14,834 nucleotides of DNA from Chloroflexota bacterium (GTDB lineage Bacteria; Chloroflexota; Limnocylindria; Limnocylindrales; CSP1-4). The stretch is taken from positions 1 through 14,834 of the forward strand of contig JAKAMV010000143.1 in the NCBI GenBank assembly GCA_021812735.1, given 5' to 3'. Below the pieces are notes generated by a model. It worked only from the letters and a program-made list of their open reading frames with translations, did no database searches and was not told the DNA's origin. The translations under genes and the position numbers were made by a program. Positions 1 to 6,288 of the stretch are shown in pieces (the stretch's first letter is position 1; each line of letters opens with the position of its first letter).

Positions 1-1020
1 GACGGCCGCGTGCTTGAAGGCGTCGAACTCGGCGACGTTGATGTTCACGAACCGGACGCCCGGGTCCTGGAAGGCCGTCTTCGACGCCGTCGGGAAGTCG
101 GTGAAGCGGGTGCCGATGCCGATCACGAGGTCGGCCTCCGGCGCGATCTGGTTCGCGGCGAGGGTGCCGGACACGCCCGCTCCCCCGAGGGACAGCGGGT
201 GGTCGTAGGGCAGGGAGCCCTTGCCGGCATGGGTCTCGGCGACCGGGATGCCCGTCTGCTCGGCGAACGCGCGCAGGGCGTCCGCCGCCTCGCTGTAGCG
301 GACGCCGCCGCCCGCGAAGATCACCGGGCGCCTCGCCTCGCGGATCCAGGCCGCCGCCCGCGCGACGGCATCGCGGTCGGGGCGCGGCCGGCCGATGTGC
401 CACACGCGCTTGGCGAACATCTCGACCGGGAAGTCGAAGCCGTAGGTCTGGATGTCCTGGGGCAGGGCGAGGAAGACCGCCCCCGTGTCCACGGGCGAGG
501 TGAGGACGCGCATGACCTCGGGCAGGGCCGTGATGAGCTGCTCCGGCCGGTTGATGCGGTCCCAGTACCGGACCACCGGGCGGAAGACGTCGTTCACGCT
601 GGTGTCCTGGGACAGCGGGTGCTCGAGTTGCTGGAGGACGGGCGACTGCACGCGCTCGGCGAAGGCGTCGCCCGACATGAGCAGGACGGGCACGTGGTCG
701 ATCGTCGCGGATGCCGCGCCGGTCACCATGTTGGTGGCCCCGGGGCCGATCGAGGTCAGGCAGGCGAACGCCCCCAGCCGGTTGCGCAGCTTGGCGTAGC
801 CGACCGCCGCGTGGACCATCGCCTGCTCGTTGCGGGTCAGGTAGTACGTGAAGCCGTCGGGAGCCTGCTGGACGCCCTGCGCCACACCGCCGATGTTGCC
901 GTGACCGAAGATCCCCCACAGGCCGGCGAAGAAGCGGTGCTCGACGCCGTCGCGCTCCACGTACTGCCGGGCCAGGTACCGGACGACCGCCTGGCCGGTG
1001 GTGAGTCGCACTGTCGCCAT
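1..1020 (-). CDS. iolD: IolD, trihydroxycyclohexane-1,2-dione hydrolase (partial, N-terminal 340 residues)
   Basis: This gene encodes a thiamine diphosphate enzyme of cytosolic myo-inositol catabolism that hydrolytically opens the ring of 3D-(3,5/4)-trihydroxycyclohexane-1,2-dione to give 5-deoxyglucuronate, the substrate of IolB. The frame is open from ATG at 1020 to the window edge, so the C-terminal part is missing (the family is about 640 residues). Visible features are the IolD-like GIFGHGNIGG stretch (residues 36-45), the cofactor-activating Glu65 in RNEQAMVHAAVGYAK, and the central-domain stretch ARRPVIFAGGG (229-239). The start is supported by GGAGGAG 8 nt upstream. It lies 49 nt downstream of the IclR gene on the same strand, so cotranscription is likely. 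The family call is confident because IolD differs clearly from acetolactate synthase in the GHGN region. The rest of the iol pathway (iolC, iolE, iolJ, iolA) is not in the window and may lie beyond the left edge. Confidence 0.93.
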   Translation of the reverse strand, partial: MATVRLTTGQAVVRYLARQYVERDGVEHRFFAGLWGIFGHGNIGGVAQGVQQAPDGFTYYLTRNEQAMVHAAVGYAKLRNRLGAFACLTSIGPGATNMVTGAASATIDHVPVLLMSGDAFAERVQSPVLQQLEHPLSQDTSVNDVFRPVVRYWDRINRPEQLITALPEVMRVLTSPVDTGAVFLALPQDIQTYGFDFPVEMFAKRVWHIGRPRPDRDAVARAAAWIREARRPVIFAGGGVRYSEAADALRAFAEQTGIPVAETHAGKGSLPYDHPLSLGGAGVSGTLAANQIAPEADLVIGIGTRFTDFPTASKTAFQDPGVRFVNINVAEFDAFKHAAV

Positions 1021-1069
1021 CGCCCTGTCTCCTCCAGTCCGATCGTGTCGGTCGATGCCAGGTGTCGCG

Positions 1070-1837
1070 CTAAGCCGTCCGAGTCTTGGCGAGCGCGGCG
1101 GACAGCCGGCCGGCGACCGCGACGACCTGCGCCGCCGCCTCCGGGATGCGCTCGCGGGTGAGCCGCACGCTCGGGGCGTCGATGCCGATGCAGCCGATCG
1201 GCGCCCCGCCCGGCCCGAGCACCGGGGCCGAGATGCAGCGCGTGTAGGTGTCGTTCTCCTCGTCGTCGAAGGCGAACCCCGCGCCGCGAATGGAGACGAG
1301 GTGGGCCTCGAGGGCGACCCGCGAGGTGATCGTGCGGGCCGTGCGACGGGGAAGCGACGCCGGGACCTCGGCCAGCCCGTACGCCAGCAGGCACTTGCCT
1401 GCCGAGGTGCAGTGGAGCGCCACGCGTCGGCCGCGCTGGGGCACGACCCGCAGTGGCTGGCTGGTCTCGACGTCGTCGAGCACCAGCGCCCGCCCGCCGT
1501 CCGCCACCGCGACATGCGCGCACTCGCCGGTCAGGTCCACGAGATCCTCGAGGAAGGGTCGGGCGGCGCGCTTGAGGCGGGCGTGGTCGAACGAGGCGGT
1601 GCTGTCCCGGCGCAGCGCCGGGCCGAGCTGGTACCCAGACCCACCCGAGGCGGGCGCGGCGTACCCGGCGGCGACCAGCGTGCGGGCAAGCCGCAGCGCG
1701 CTCGACTTGTGGACCCCCAGCTCGTCGGCGAGCACCCCGAGGGCGACGCCGCGACCGCGGCGCATCGGGTCGTCGTCGGCCTCGGTGAGGGCGTCGAGGA
1801 TGCGCAGGCCGCGCTCCAGAGACTGCACGGTGTCCAT
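1070..1837 (-). CDS. IclR-family transcriptional regulator
   Basis: This is a 255-residue DNA-binding regulator of normal IclR length. The N-terminal winged helix-turn-helix spans about residues 6-60 (VQSLERGLRILDAL leading in, recognition helix near LGVHKSSALRLARTL). The C-terminal effector-binding domain spans about 85-250, with the family segments CTSAGKCLLA (143-152) and DDEENDTYTRCISAPVLG (191-208). It sits directly upstream of iolD and downstream of iolBG on the same strand, so I infer that it controls inositol use, with an inositol-pathway intermediate as a possible ligand; the sequence does not show the ligand. ATG at 1837 has no Shine-Dalgarno sequence but lies exactly 6 nt after a TAGGCT -10 box, which fits a leaderless transcript and supports this start. 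The stop is TAG at 1070-1072. Confidence 0.9.
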   Translation of the reverse strand: MDTVQSLERGLRILDALTEADDDPMRRGRGVALGVLADELGVHKSSALRLARTLVAAGYAAPASGGSGYQLGPALRRDSTASFDHARLKRAARPFLEDLVDLTGECAHVAVADGGRALVLDDVETSQPLRVVPQRGRRVALHCTSAGKCLLAYGLAEVPASLPRRTARTITSRVALEAHLVSIRGAGFAFDDEENDTYTRCISAPVLGPGGAPIGCIGIDAPSVRLTRERIPEAAAQVVAVAGRLSAALAKTRTA

Positions 1838-1843
1838 TGATGA

Positions 1844-1873
1844 AGCCTAGGACGCAACCGACGAGCACGTCAA
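1844..1873 (-). promoter_or_regulatory. Promoter of the IclR gene (leaderless type)
   Basis: Read on the minus strand there is a TTGACG -35 box (1873-1868), an 18-nt spacer and a TAGGCT -10 box (1849-1844). The ATG follows after 6 nt, so the expected +1 falls on the start codon. Just upstream of the -35 box lies an imperfect palindrome, TGCGCGATACGCA on the plus strand (1876-1888), which could be an operator for autoregulation; that part is a guess. Confidence 0.6.
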
Positions 1874-2020
1874 GATGCGCGATACGCAACTTGGCGAGAC
1901 GCAGCTATGCTCACGCCGCAGAGCTCGCTCGGGACGGATGGCCGGACCTGGTCGTCCTAGTCGTGATGGCCCCGATCGTCCCGCTCGGTGTGCGAGCCCG
2001 GGGCACTGCTCGCTGTTCGT

Positions 2021-2134
2021 GGGCACGTGCCCGCCGGGCGGTCAACGCGGCGCACGTGCCCGCCGGGCGCGCTCCAGCGCACGTGCCCGCTGGCCGGGCG
2101 CTCCGGCGCGCCTGCCCGCTGAGCGGTCAACGCG
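2021..2134. repeat. Tandem repeat, about four units of 27-29 bp with GCACGTGC cores
   Basis: Units begin near 2021, 2050, 2077 and 2106. The first three carry the palindromic core GCACGTGC (2023-2030, 2052-2059, 2079-2086) followed by CCGCCGGGCG or a close variant. The fourth is degenerate (GCGCCTGC at 2108-2115). The sequence GCGGTCAACGCGG occurs in the first and last units, 85 bp apart. Another GCACGTGC is found at 2203-2210. Units are contiguous, so this is not a CRISPR array. Confidence 0.75.
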
Positions 2135-2265
2135 GTGCACGAATCCACCCGGATCGCGGCCCAGGGTGCGCTGCTGCCCATCCGGGCGAGCCACGTGGGC
2201 GGGCACGTGCATCCCAGTGCCCGTCCAGCGGGCATGAGCAGCCGGTTGATGCACCGGCTCGGCCT

Positions 2266-2545
2266 CGGCCGTCGTGACTCGGGGATCGAGTCGGTCTCGC
2301 TGCCCGCCATGGGCACCCGGCGCTTGATCCCCATTCGTGGGCGAGGTTGATCGCGACGTTGGCGAGGCTCCGTCCGGCGCGGTCCCGTCGGGGCGGCTGA
2401 TCCACGCAGCCCCGTCGATGCGCAGGATGCGCCGCGCGAAGGCGTACGGCGCCTTCGGTCGCTCGATCGTTCTCGCCACGAGGTAGCCGATGGCCTGCGG
2501 CCACAGGTCCGCGCGGACCTGTGCCCGCCAGATTGCACGACGCAC
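2266..2545 (-). pseudogene. Possible frameshifted remnant of an unrecognised coding sequence
   Basis: Three adjoining minus-strand frames each give a protein-like stretch with coding-like G/C third positions: AIGYLVARTIERPKAPYAFA with following residues (up to about 2376), then RSLANVAINLAHEWG (about 2374-2330), then IKRRVPMAGSETDSIPESRR (about 2330-2270). They join into one continuous protein if one base is restored near 2375 and one in the run of four G (minus strand) at 2329-2332. I do not recognise the family. High GC makes open frames common by chance, so this is tentative. The 22-bp palindrome lies inside its 5' part. Confidence 0.3.
2502..2523. repeat. Perfect 22-bp palindrome
   Basis: CACAGGTCCGC at 2502-2512 is followed immediately by its exact reverse complement at 2513-2523, with no spacer. 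The next base pair outward (C/C) breaks the symmetry. A spacerless palindrome fits a dimeric-protein binding site better than an RNA terminator, but no regulated gene start is nearby. Confidence 0.7.
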
Positions 2546-2594
2546 GCTCGTGGCCGGTGGGCCGAGCGTCGGCCGCGCCGGCTGGCCGGAGCCG

Positions 2595-2626
2595 CCGTGG
2601 CCGGCGGGCCCCGGGCCGGGCCACGG
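2595..2626. repeat. GC-rich inverted repeat downstream of iolG
   Basis: Arms CCGTGGCC (2595-2602) and GGCCACGG (2619-2626) pair perfectly, and the 16-nt interior is itself almost all G and C and can pair further with bulges. It lies about 130 nt beyond the iolG stop in the direction of transcription and may stop or stabilise the iolBG transcript. There is no T tract, so a terminator role is uncertain. Confidence 0.35.
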
Positions 2627-2674
2627 ACCGCGGAGGACCCCCTTGAAGCGGGCTCGACGGGGCGCCGGCGGCAG

Positions 2675-2744
2675 CCCCGCCGGGCCTCGCCAGACCCCGT
2701 CGGGCCTCGCCGGGCCCCGCCAGACCCCGCCGGGCCTCGCCGCC
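2675..2744. repeat. Seven 10-bp tandem repeats abutting the iolG stop
   Basis: Seven contiguous 10-bp units follow the pattern CC(C/T)CG(C/T)C plus three bases: CCCCGCCGGG, CCTCGCCAGA, CCCCGTCGGG, CCTCGCCGGG, CCCCGCCAGA, CCCCGCCGGG and CCTCGCCGCC. They end 9 bp before the TAG of iolG and would be transcribed as a G-rich 3' untranslated region. Ten bp is close to one helical turn, and it is not a multiple of three, so selection on a protein repeat is unlikely. Confidence 0.8.
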
Positions 2745-2753
2745 GCGATCGGC

Positions 2754-3785
2754 CTAGGCGGTGACCTCGGCCAGCTTCACGGGCCGGTTCTCGCGCCAGC
2801 TGCGGGTGCAGGCGATGGCCAGGCGCAGCGTCTCGAGCGCGTCGTCCGGTCCGGGCAGGGGGGTGCGCCCCGCGACCAGATCCTCGAAGAAGACCTCGAG
2901 CTCGCGGCGGTACGCCACCTCGAACCGGTCGAAGAAGTCGCCGTAGAGGTCGTGCTCGAGGTTGACGCCCCGGGTCACGGTGGCCGGCGTCTTCTGGCCG
3001 GCGTCGATGGTCACCTTGTTCACGGAGCCGCTGACCTCGGCCCGGATGTCGTAGCCCCACGTGGAGTGGCGCGCCGTCTCGATCACGCCGAACGCGCCGT
3101 TGGCGAAGCGCAGCATGATCGCGGCCGTGTCCCAGTCGTTCGCCTGCGTGAAGCGGTCGTCGAACAGCGTGCTGGCCCACGCCGTGACCTCCTCCACCTC
3201 GCCCACGAGGAAGCGCGCGAGGTCGAGGTCGTGGACCGACATGTCCAGGAACGACCCGCCCGCGTGGAGCAGGAACTCGAGCGGGGGCGGGTTCACGTCG
3301 CGGGAGTAGGCGTGGAACTGCTCGATCCGGCCCAGCGCGCCGGCGTCGATCAACTCCTTGGCCCGGGCGTACCCCGGGTCGTAGCGGCGCATGAACCCGA
3401 CGGCGCACGGCAGCCCGGTCCGGCGCCACAGCTCCACGATCCGCTGCGTGTCGCCGAGCTCCTGGGCGATGGGCTTCTCGGTCCAGACCGCCTTGCCGGC
3501 CCGCAGCGCCTCCTCGATGAGCGGCGCATGGGTGGAGGTAGGGGTCACGATGACCACGACCTCCACGTCGGCGTCGTGGATCGCCTCGACCGGGTCGAGC
3601 GAAGCCCGCCGCGCGTGGGCGATCTCCCTGCCGCGCTCGGCGGCCGCGGCGACCGGGTCGGCCACCACGATCACGTCCGCCGCGTCGATGCCCGCCAGCG
3701 TCCGCAGGTGGGTCTGTGCCATGCGGCCGGCGCCGAGCACCGCCACCCCGATCCGCTTCGGGTCCTTGAGGGCAAAGCCGGTCAT
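2754..3785 (-). CDS. iolG: IolG, myo-inositol 2-dehydrogenase
   Basis: This 343-residue Gfo/Idh/MocA-family oxidoreductase catalyses the first step of inositol catabolism, NAD-dependent oxidation of myo-inositol to scyllo-inosose in the cytosol. An N-terminal Rossmann domain carries VLGAGRMAQTH (16-26), then the EKP motif with Lys104 (103-105) and the catalytic Asp181 and His185 in DMSVHDLDLARFL (181-193), matching the Lys-Asp-His set known from IolG. Length matches characterised IolG (about 344). A longer frame back to 3875 exists, but ATG at 3785 has GGAGAGG 6 nt upstream and aligns with the family N-terminus. The ATG overlaps the iolB TGA as ATGA (3785-3782), so translational coupling is likely. 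Gfo/Idh/MocA members vary in substrate; neighbouring iolB and iolD make inositol the best call, though scyllo- or chiro-inositol is possible. Confidence 0.9.
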   Translation of the reverse strand: MTGFALKDPKRIGVAVLGAGRMAQTHLRTLAGIDAADVIVVADPVAAAAERGREIAHARRASLDPVEAIHDADVEVVVIVTPTSTHAPLIEEALRAGKAVWTEKPIAQELGDTQRIVELWRRTGLPCAVGFMRRYDPGYARAKELIDAGALGRIEQFHAYSRDVNPPPLEFLLHAGGSFLDMSVHDLDLARFLVGEVEEVTAWASTLFDDRFTQANDWDTAAIMLRFANGAFGVIETARHSTWGYDIRAEVSGSVNKVTIDAGQKTPATVTRGVNLEHDLYGDFFDRFEVAYRRELEVFFEDLVAGRTPLPGPDDALETLRLAIACTRSWRENRPVKLAEVTA

Positions 3786-4651
3786 GACGACCTCTCCGTC
3801 TGTGCGGTCGGCTGAGGGGCCGACGGGTCCCAGTTCATGAGCCACGCATGGTCCGGGTCCACCGTGAAGTGCCACTCCCGGTTCGGCCCGGCCATGATGT
3901 TCAGGTACCAGCAGTCATAGCCCGCCGGCACCCCGACGGGGTGGTAGCCCCGGGGCACCAGCACGAGGTCGCCGTCCATGGGCGCCATGACCTCGTCGAG
4001 GTCCCGATCGGGGGTGTACACGCGGGCGAAGGCGAAGCCCTGCGGCTTGGCGAAGCGGTAGTAGTAGAGCTCCTCGAGCCGCGCCTCGACGGGAGGGTTC
4101 TCCGTGTCGTGCTTGTGGGGCGGGTAGCTGCTCCAGTTGCCGCCGGGCGTGTAGGCCTCGAACGCGATCAGGCGCCCGGCCTCCGCGGCGGGCGGCAGCA
4201 GGTGGTGGATCCGCCGCGTGGTCGGCCCCTCGCCGCGCGTCTCGACCAGGATCTCCTCGGGCGTCACCAGCGCCGTGCGCCGGACGGACCCGCCGGGCGC
4301 TGCGGCGATCGCCACCAGGGCGGGCGAGACCGCGGTTGCGGCCACGCCCAGGCCGGGCTCCACCAGCACGACGGGGCACGGCGGCCCGTCGAACACCGAC
4401 GCTCGAGACCCGACGACGCCGAGGTCGCGATCGCCGGCCACGACGCGGGCGTACCCCTCGAGGACCAGCACGATGCGCTCGCTGGCGTCGCCCGCGCGGC
4501 TGACGGCGTCGCCGGGGCCGAGGCGGTAGACGTGGAAGGTCGTGTACTCCCAGCCCGCGGTCTCCGGGTCCACGGCGCAGACGAGACCGTGTGCGTCTGG
4601 TGCCGAGGCACGGCGGAGAAGGATCGAGCTCCTGCCCTGGGCGTCCGTCAA
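3782..4651 (-). CDS. iolB: IolB, 5-deoxyglucuronate isomerase
   Basis: This 289-residue cupin-fold enzyme converts 5-deoxy-D-glucuronate, the IolD product, to 5-dehydro-2-deoxy-D-gluconate in the cytosolic inositol pathway. The C-terminal cupin holds the likely metal ligands: His179 and His181 in YPPHKHDTENPP, Glu193 or Glu194 in RLEELYYYRF, and His237 in VPRGYHPVGVPAGYD. The closing YLNIMAGPNREW and DPDHAWLMNWDPS segments are typical of IolB. The start is TTG at 4651, chosen because AGGAGG lies 5 nt upstream and the N-terminus fits the family. The length is slightly above the usual 270. It is the first gene of the iolB-iolG unit, with its own promoter in the divergent region, and its stop overlaps the iolG start. 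Confidence 0.95.
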   Translation of the reverse strand: MTDAQGRSSILLRRASAPDAHGLVCAVDPETAGWEYTTFHVYRLGPGDAVSRAGDASERIVLVLEGYARVVAGDRDLGVVGSRASVFDGPPCPVVLVEPGLGVAATAVSPALVAIAAAPGGSVRRTALVTPEEILVETRGEGPTTRRIHHLLPPAAEAGRLIAFEAYTPGGNWSSYPPHKHDTENPPVEARLEELYYYRFAKPQGFAFARVYTPDRDLDEVMAPMDGDLVLVPRGYHPVGVPAGYDCWYLNIMAGPNREWHFTVDPDHAWLMNWDPSAPQPTAQTERSS

Positions 4652-4681
4652 GGCGACCTCCTGCCCGCGGCCAACGCGGGT

Positions 4682-4695
4682 CGCAATCGATTACG
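4682..4695. promoter_or_regulatory. LacI/GalR-type operator-like site in the iolB leader
   Basis: CGCAATCGATTACG matches the inner 12 positions of the general LacI-family operator pattern (GNAANCGNTTNC, central CG). It lies just downstream of the predicted iolB -10 box, where a bound repressor would block transcription. No LacI-family gene is present in the window, so the regulator would be encoded elsewhere. Confidence 0.4.
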
Positions 4696-4700
4696 CGGGG

Positions 4701-4731
4701 ATTGTAGCCGGGTGGCGGGGCCGGACGTCAG
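4701..4731 (-). promoter_or_regulatory. Promoter of iolBG
   Basis: On the minus strand CTGACG (4731-4726), a 19-nt spacer and TACAAT (4706-4701) form a plausible sigma-70-type promoter. The expected start near 4694 gives a leader of about 43 nt that contains the AGGAGG ribosome site of iolB. The spacer is longer than ideal. Confidence 0.5.
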
Positions 4732-4755
4732 CCTTCGGGACCGCGAGTGGCCGGA

Positions 4756-4771
4756 TGCCATAATGCCCCCG
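4756..4771 (+). promoter_or_regulatory. Extended -10 promoter of the aldehyde dehydrogenase operon (leaderless type)
   Basis: TGC followed by CATAAT (4759-4764) forms an extended -10 element, and the GTG start codon at 4771 comes after exactly 6 nt. No good -35 box is seen. No Shine-Dalgarno sequence precedes the GTG, which fits a leaderless mRNA. Confidence 0.6.
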
Positions 4772-6288
4772 TGAGCAACGACACCTCCGTCACGCAGCCC
4801 GGCGCGCGCCAGCCGGCGTCGTGGGGCCTGGGCGACGGCCAGGCGATCCCCTGGGACTACGCGCCGGCGCCCGAGTCGCGCGACGTCGTCTCCGTCCGCG
4901 AGCGCTACGGCCTGTTCATCGACGGCCGCGAGCGCGAGTCGTCGGACGGCGGCGCGTTCGCCACCGTGGACCCGAGCACGGAGCAGCGGCTGGCCACGGT
5001 CGCCAAGGCGACACCCGCCGACGTGGACCGCGCCGTCGCGGCCGCCCGTCGCGCCCAGCGCCGGGTGTGGGGCCCGATGCCCGGCCGGGAGCGCGCCAAG
5101 TACATCTTTCGGATCGCCCGGATCATGCAGGAGCGCGCCCGCGAGCTCGCCGTGCTCGAGACGCTCGACTCCGGCAAGCCCATCAAGGAGAGCCGCGATG
5201 TGGACATCCCGCTCGCGGCCGCGCACTTCTGGTACTACGCGGGCTGGGCGGACAAGCTCGAGTACGCCTTCCCGGGTCGCGTGGCGAGGCCGCTCGGCGT
5301 TGCCGCGCAGATCATCCCGTGGAACTTCCCGCTGCTCATGCTCAGCTGGAAGATCGCCCCCGCGCTCGCGGCCGGCAACACGGTGGTCCTCAAGCCGGCC
5401 TCCACCACGCCGCTCTCCGCGCTCCTGTTCGCCCAGATCTGCCAGCAGGCGGACCTGCCGCCCGGCGTCGTGAACATCGTCCCGGGCCCGGGCGACATCG
5501 GCATGGCGCTGGTCAGCCATCCCGGCGTGGACAAGGTGGCCTTCACCGGGTCCACCGAGATCGGGAAGAAGATCCAGCGCGCTGTCGCCGGCACGGACAA
5601 GGCGCTCACGCTGGAGCTGGGCGGCAAGGCCGCCAACATCGTGTTCGAGGACGCCGCCCTTGACCAGGCGGTGGAGGGGATCGTCAACGGGATCTACTTC
5701 AACCAGGGCGAGGTGTGCTGCGCGGGCTCGCGGCTGCTCGTCCAGGAGTCCGTGGCGGACGAGCTGATCGGGCGCCTGAAGGACCGCCTGGCCACCCTGC
5801 GCGTGGGCGACCCGATGGACAAGAACACCGACGTCGGGGCGATCAACAACAAAGCCCAGCTTGAGAAGATCACCGAGCTGGTGGCGAGCGGCGTGGCCGA
5901 GGGCGCGGAGCTCTACCAGCCCGCCTGCCAGCTCCCCGAGCACGGCTGGTTCTTCCGGCCCACGCTGTTCACCAACGTCGCCCAGAGCCACCGCATCGCC
6001 AAGGAGGAGATCTTCGGGCCGGTGCTCTCGGTGCTCACGTTCCGCACGCCCGACGAGGCGGTCGAGAAGGCGAACAACACCGAGTACGGGCTGTCGGCCG
6101 GGATCTGGACCGAGAAGGCGTCCAAGGTGTTCGCGATGACCGCCGCGCTCAAGGCGGGCGTGATCTGGGCCAACACGTTCAATCGCTTCGACCCGGCGAG
6201 CCCGTTCGGCGGCTACAAGCAGTCCGGTTTCGGGCGCGAGGGCGGCATGCACGGACTGCACGCGTACGTGCGGCTGGAGGATCGCTGA
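4771..6288 (+). CDS. Aldehyde dehydrogenase, catalytic subunit of an ALDH16-like pair
   Basis: This 505-residue NAD(P)-dependent aldehyde dehydrogenase oxidises an unknown aldehyde to its acid. All key residues are present: Asn185 in IIPWNFPLLM, cofactor-site Lys208 in VVLKPAS, general base Glu282 in LELGGKAANIVF, nucleophile Cys316 in NQGEVCCAGSR, and Glu413 in EEIFGP. The N-terminal extension with YAPAPES (30-36) before YGLFIDGR resembles the start of ALDH16 proteins. GTG at 4771 is chosen over the in-frame GTG at 4747 because it sits 6 nt after a -10 box and the extra eight codons run through that box. The stop overlaps the next start as TGATG. It is not MmsA/IolA: the Cys region lacks that family's pattern. 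It diverges from iolB, so a role in inositol or related sugar breakdown is an inference from position only. Confidence 0.92.
   Translation: MSNDTSVTQPGARQPASWGLGDGQAIPWDYAPAPESRDVVSVRERYGLFIDGRERESSDGGAFATVDPSTEQRLATVAKATPADVDRAVAAARRAQRRVWGPMPGRERAKYIFRIARIMQERARELAVLETLDSGKPIKESRDVDIPLAAAHFWYYAGWADKLEYAFPGRVARPLGVAAQIIPWNFPLLMLSWKIAPALAAGNTVVLKPASTTPLSALLFAQICQQADLPPGVVNIVPGPGDIGMALVSHPGVDKVAFTGSTEIGKKIQRAVAGTDKALTLELGGKAANIVFEDAALDQAVEGIVNGIYFNQGEVCCAGSRLLVQESVADELIGRLKDRLATLRVGDPMDKNTDVGAINNKAQLEKITELVASGVAEGAELYQPACQLPEHGWFFRPTLFTNVAQSHRIAKEEIFGPVLSVLTFRTPDEAVEKANNTEYGLSAGIWTEKASKVFAMTAALKAGVIWANTFNRFDPASPFGGYKQSGFGREGGMHGLHAYVRLEDR

Larger units (their letters stand above)
1838..2753. 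other. 916-bp repeat-rich gap between the IclR gene and iolG
   Basis: No intact gene is supported here. Frames on both strands are open by virtue of high GC, but none has a start with a ribosome site plus a recognisable product. What it holds, from left to right: the IclR promoter, a 28-29 bp tandem repeat block, further short palindromes (CCACGTGG at 2191-2198, another GCACGTGC at 2203-2210), a possible frameshifted gene remnant on the minus strand, a 22-bp perfect palindrome, a GC-rich hairpin and a 10-bp tandem repeat that reaches almost to the iolG stop codon. Confidence 0.7.

Noticed and set aside
10..1161. Long plus-strand open frame across iolD and part of the IclR gene
   Set aside because: It is antisense to clear family matches and its product is Arg/Gly/Ala-rich with no recognisable domain; such shadows are expected at this GC content.
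2021..2134. CRISPR-like array
   Set aside because: Units are contiguous with no unique spacers and differ from each other; no cas genes are near.
3786..3875. N-terminal 30-residue extension of IolG
   Set aside because: It would overlap iolB extensively, lacks family similarity, and a good ribosome site precedes the ATG at 3785.
4648..6261. 537-codon minus-strand open frame under the aldehyde dehydrogenase
   Set aside because: The plus strand encodes a complete enzyme with all catalytic residues; the antisense product is low-complexity.
4771..6288. Aldehyde dehydrogenase as IolA/MmsA, the CoA-acylating methylmalonate semialdehyde dehydrogenase
   Set aside because: The Cys region NQGEVCCAGSR and a general-base Glu in ELGGK fit hydrolytic aldehyde dehydrogenases, whereas the CoA-acylating family has a different Cys motif.
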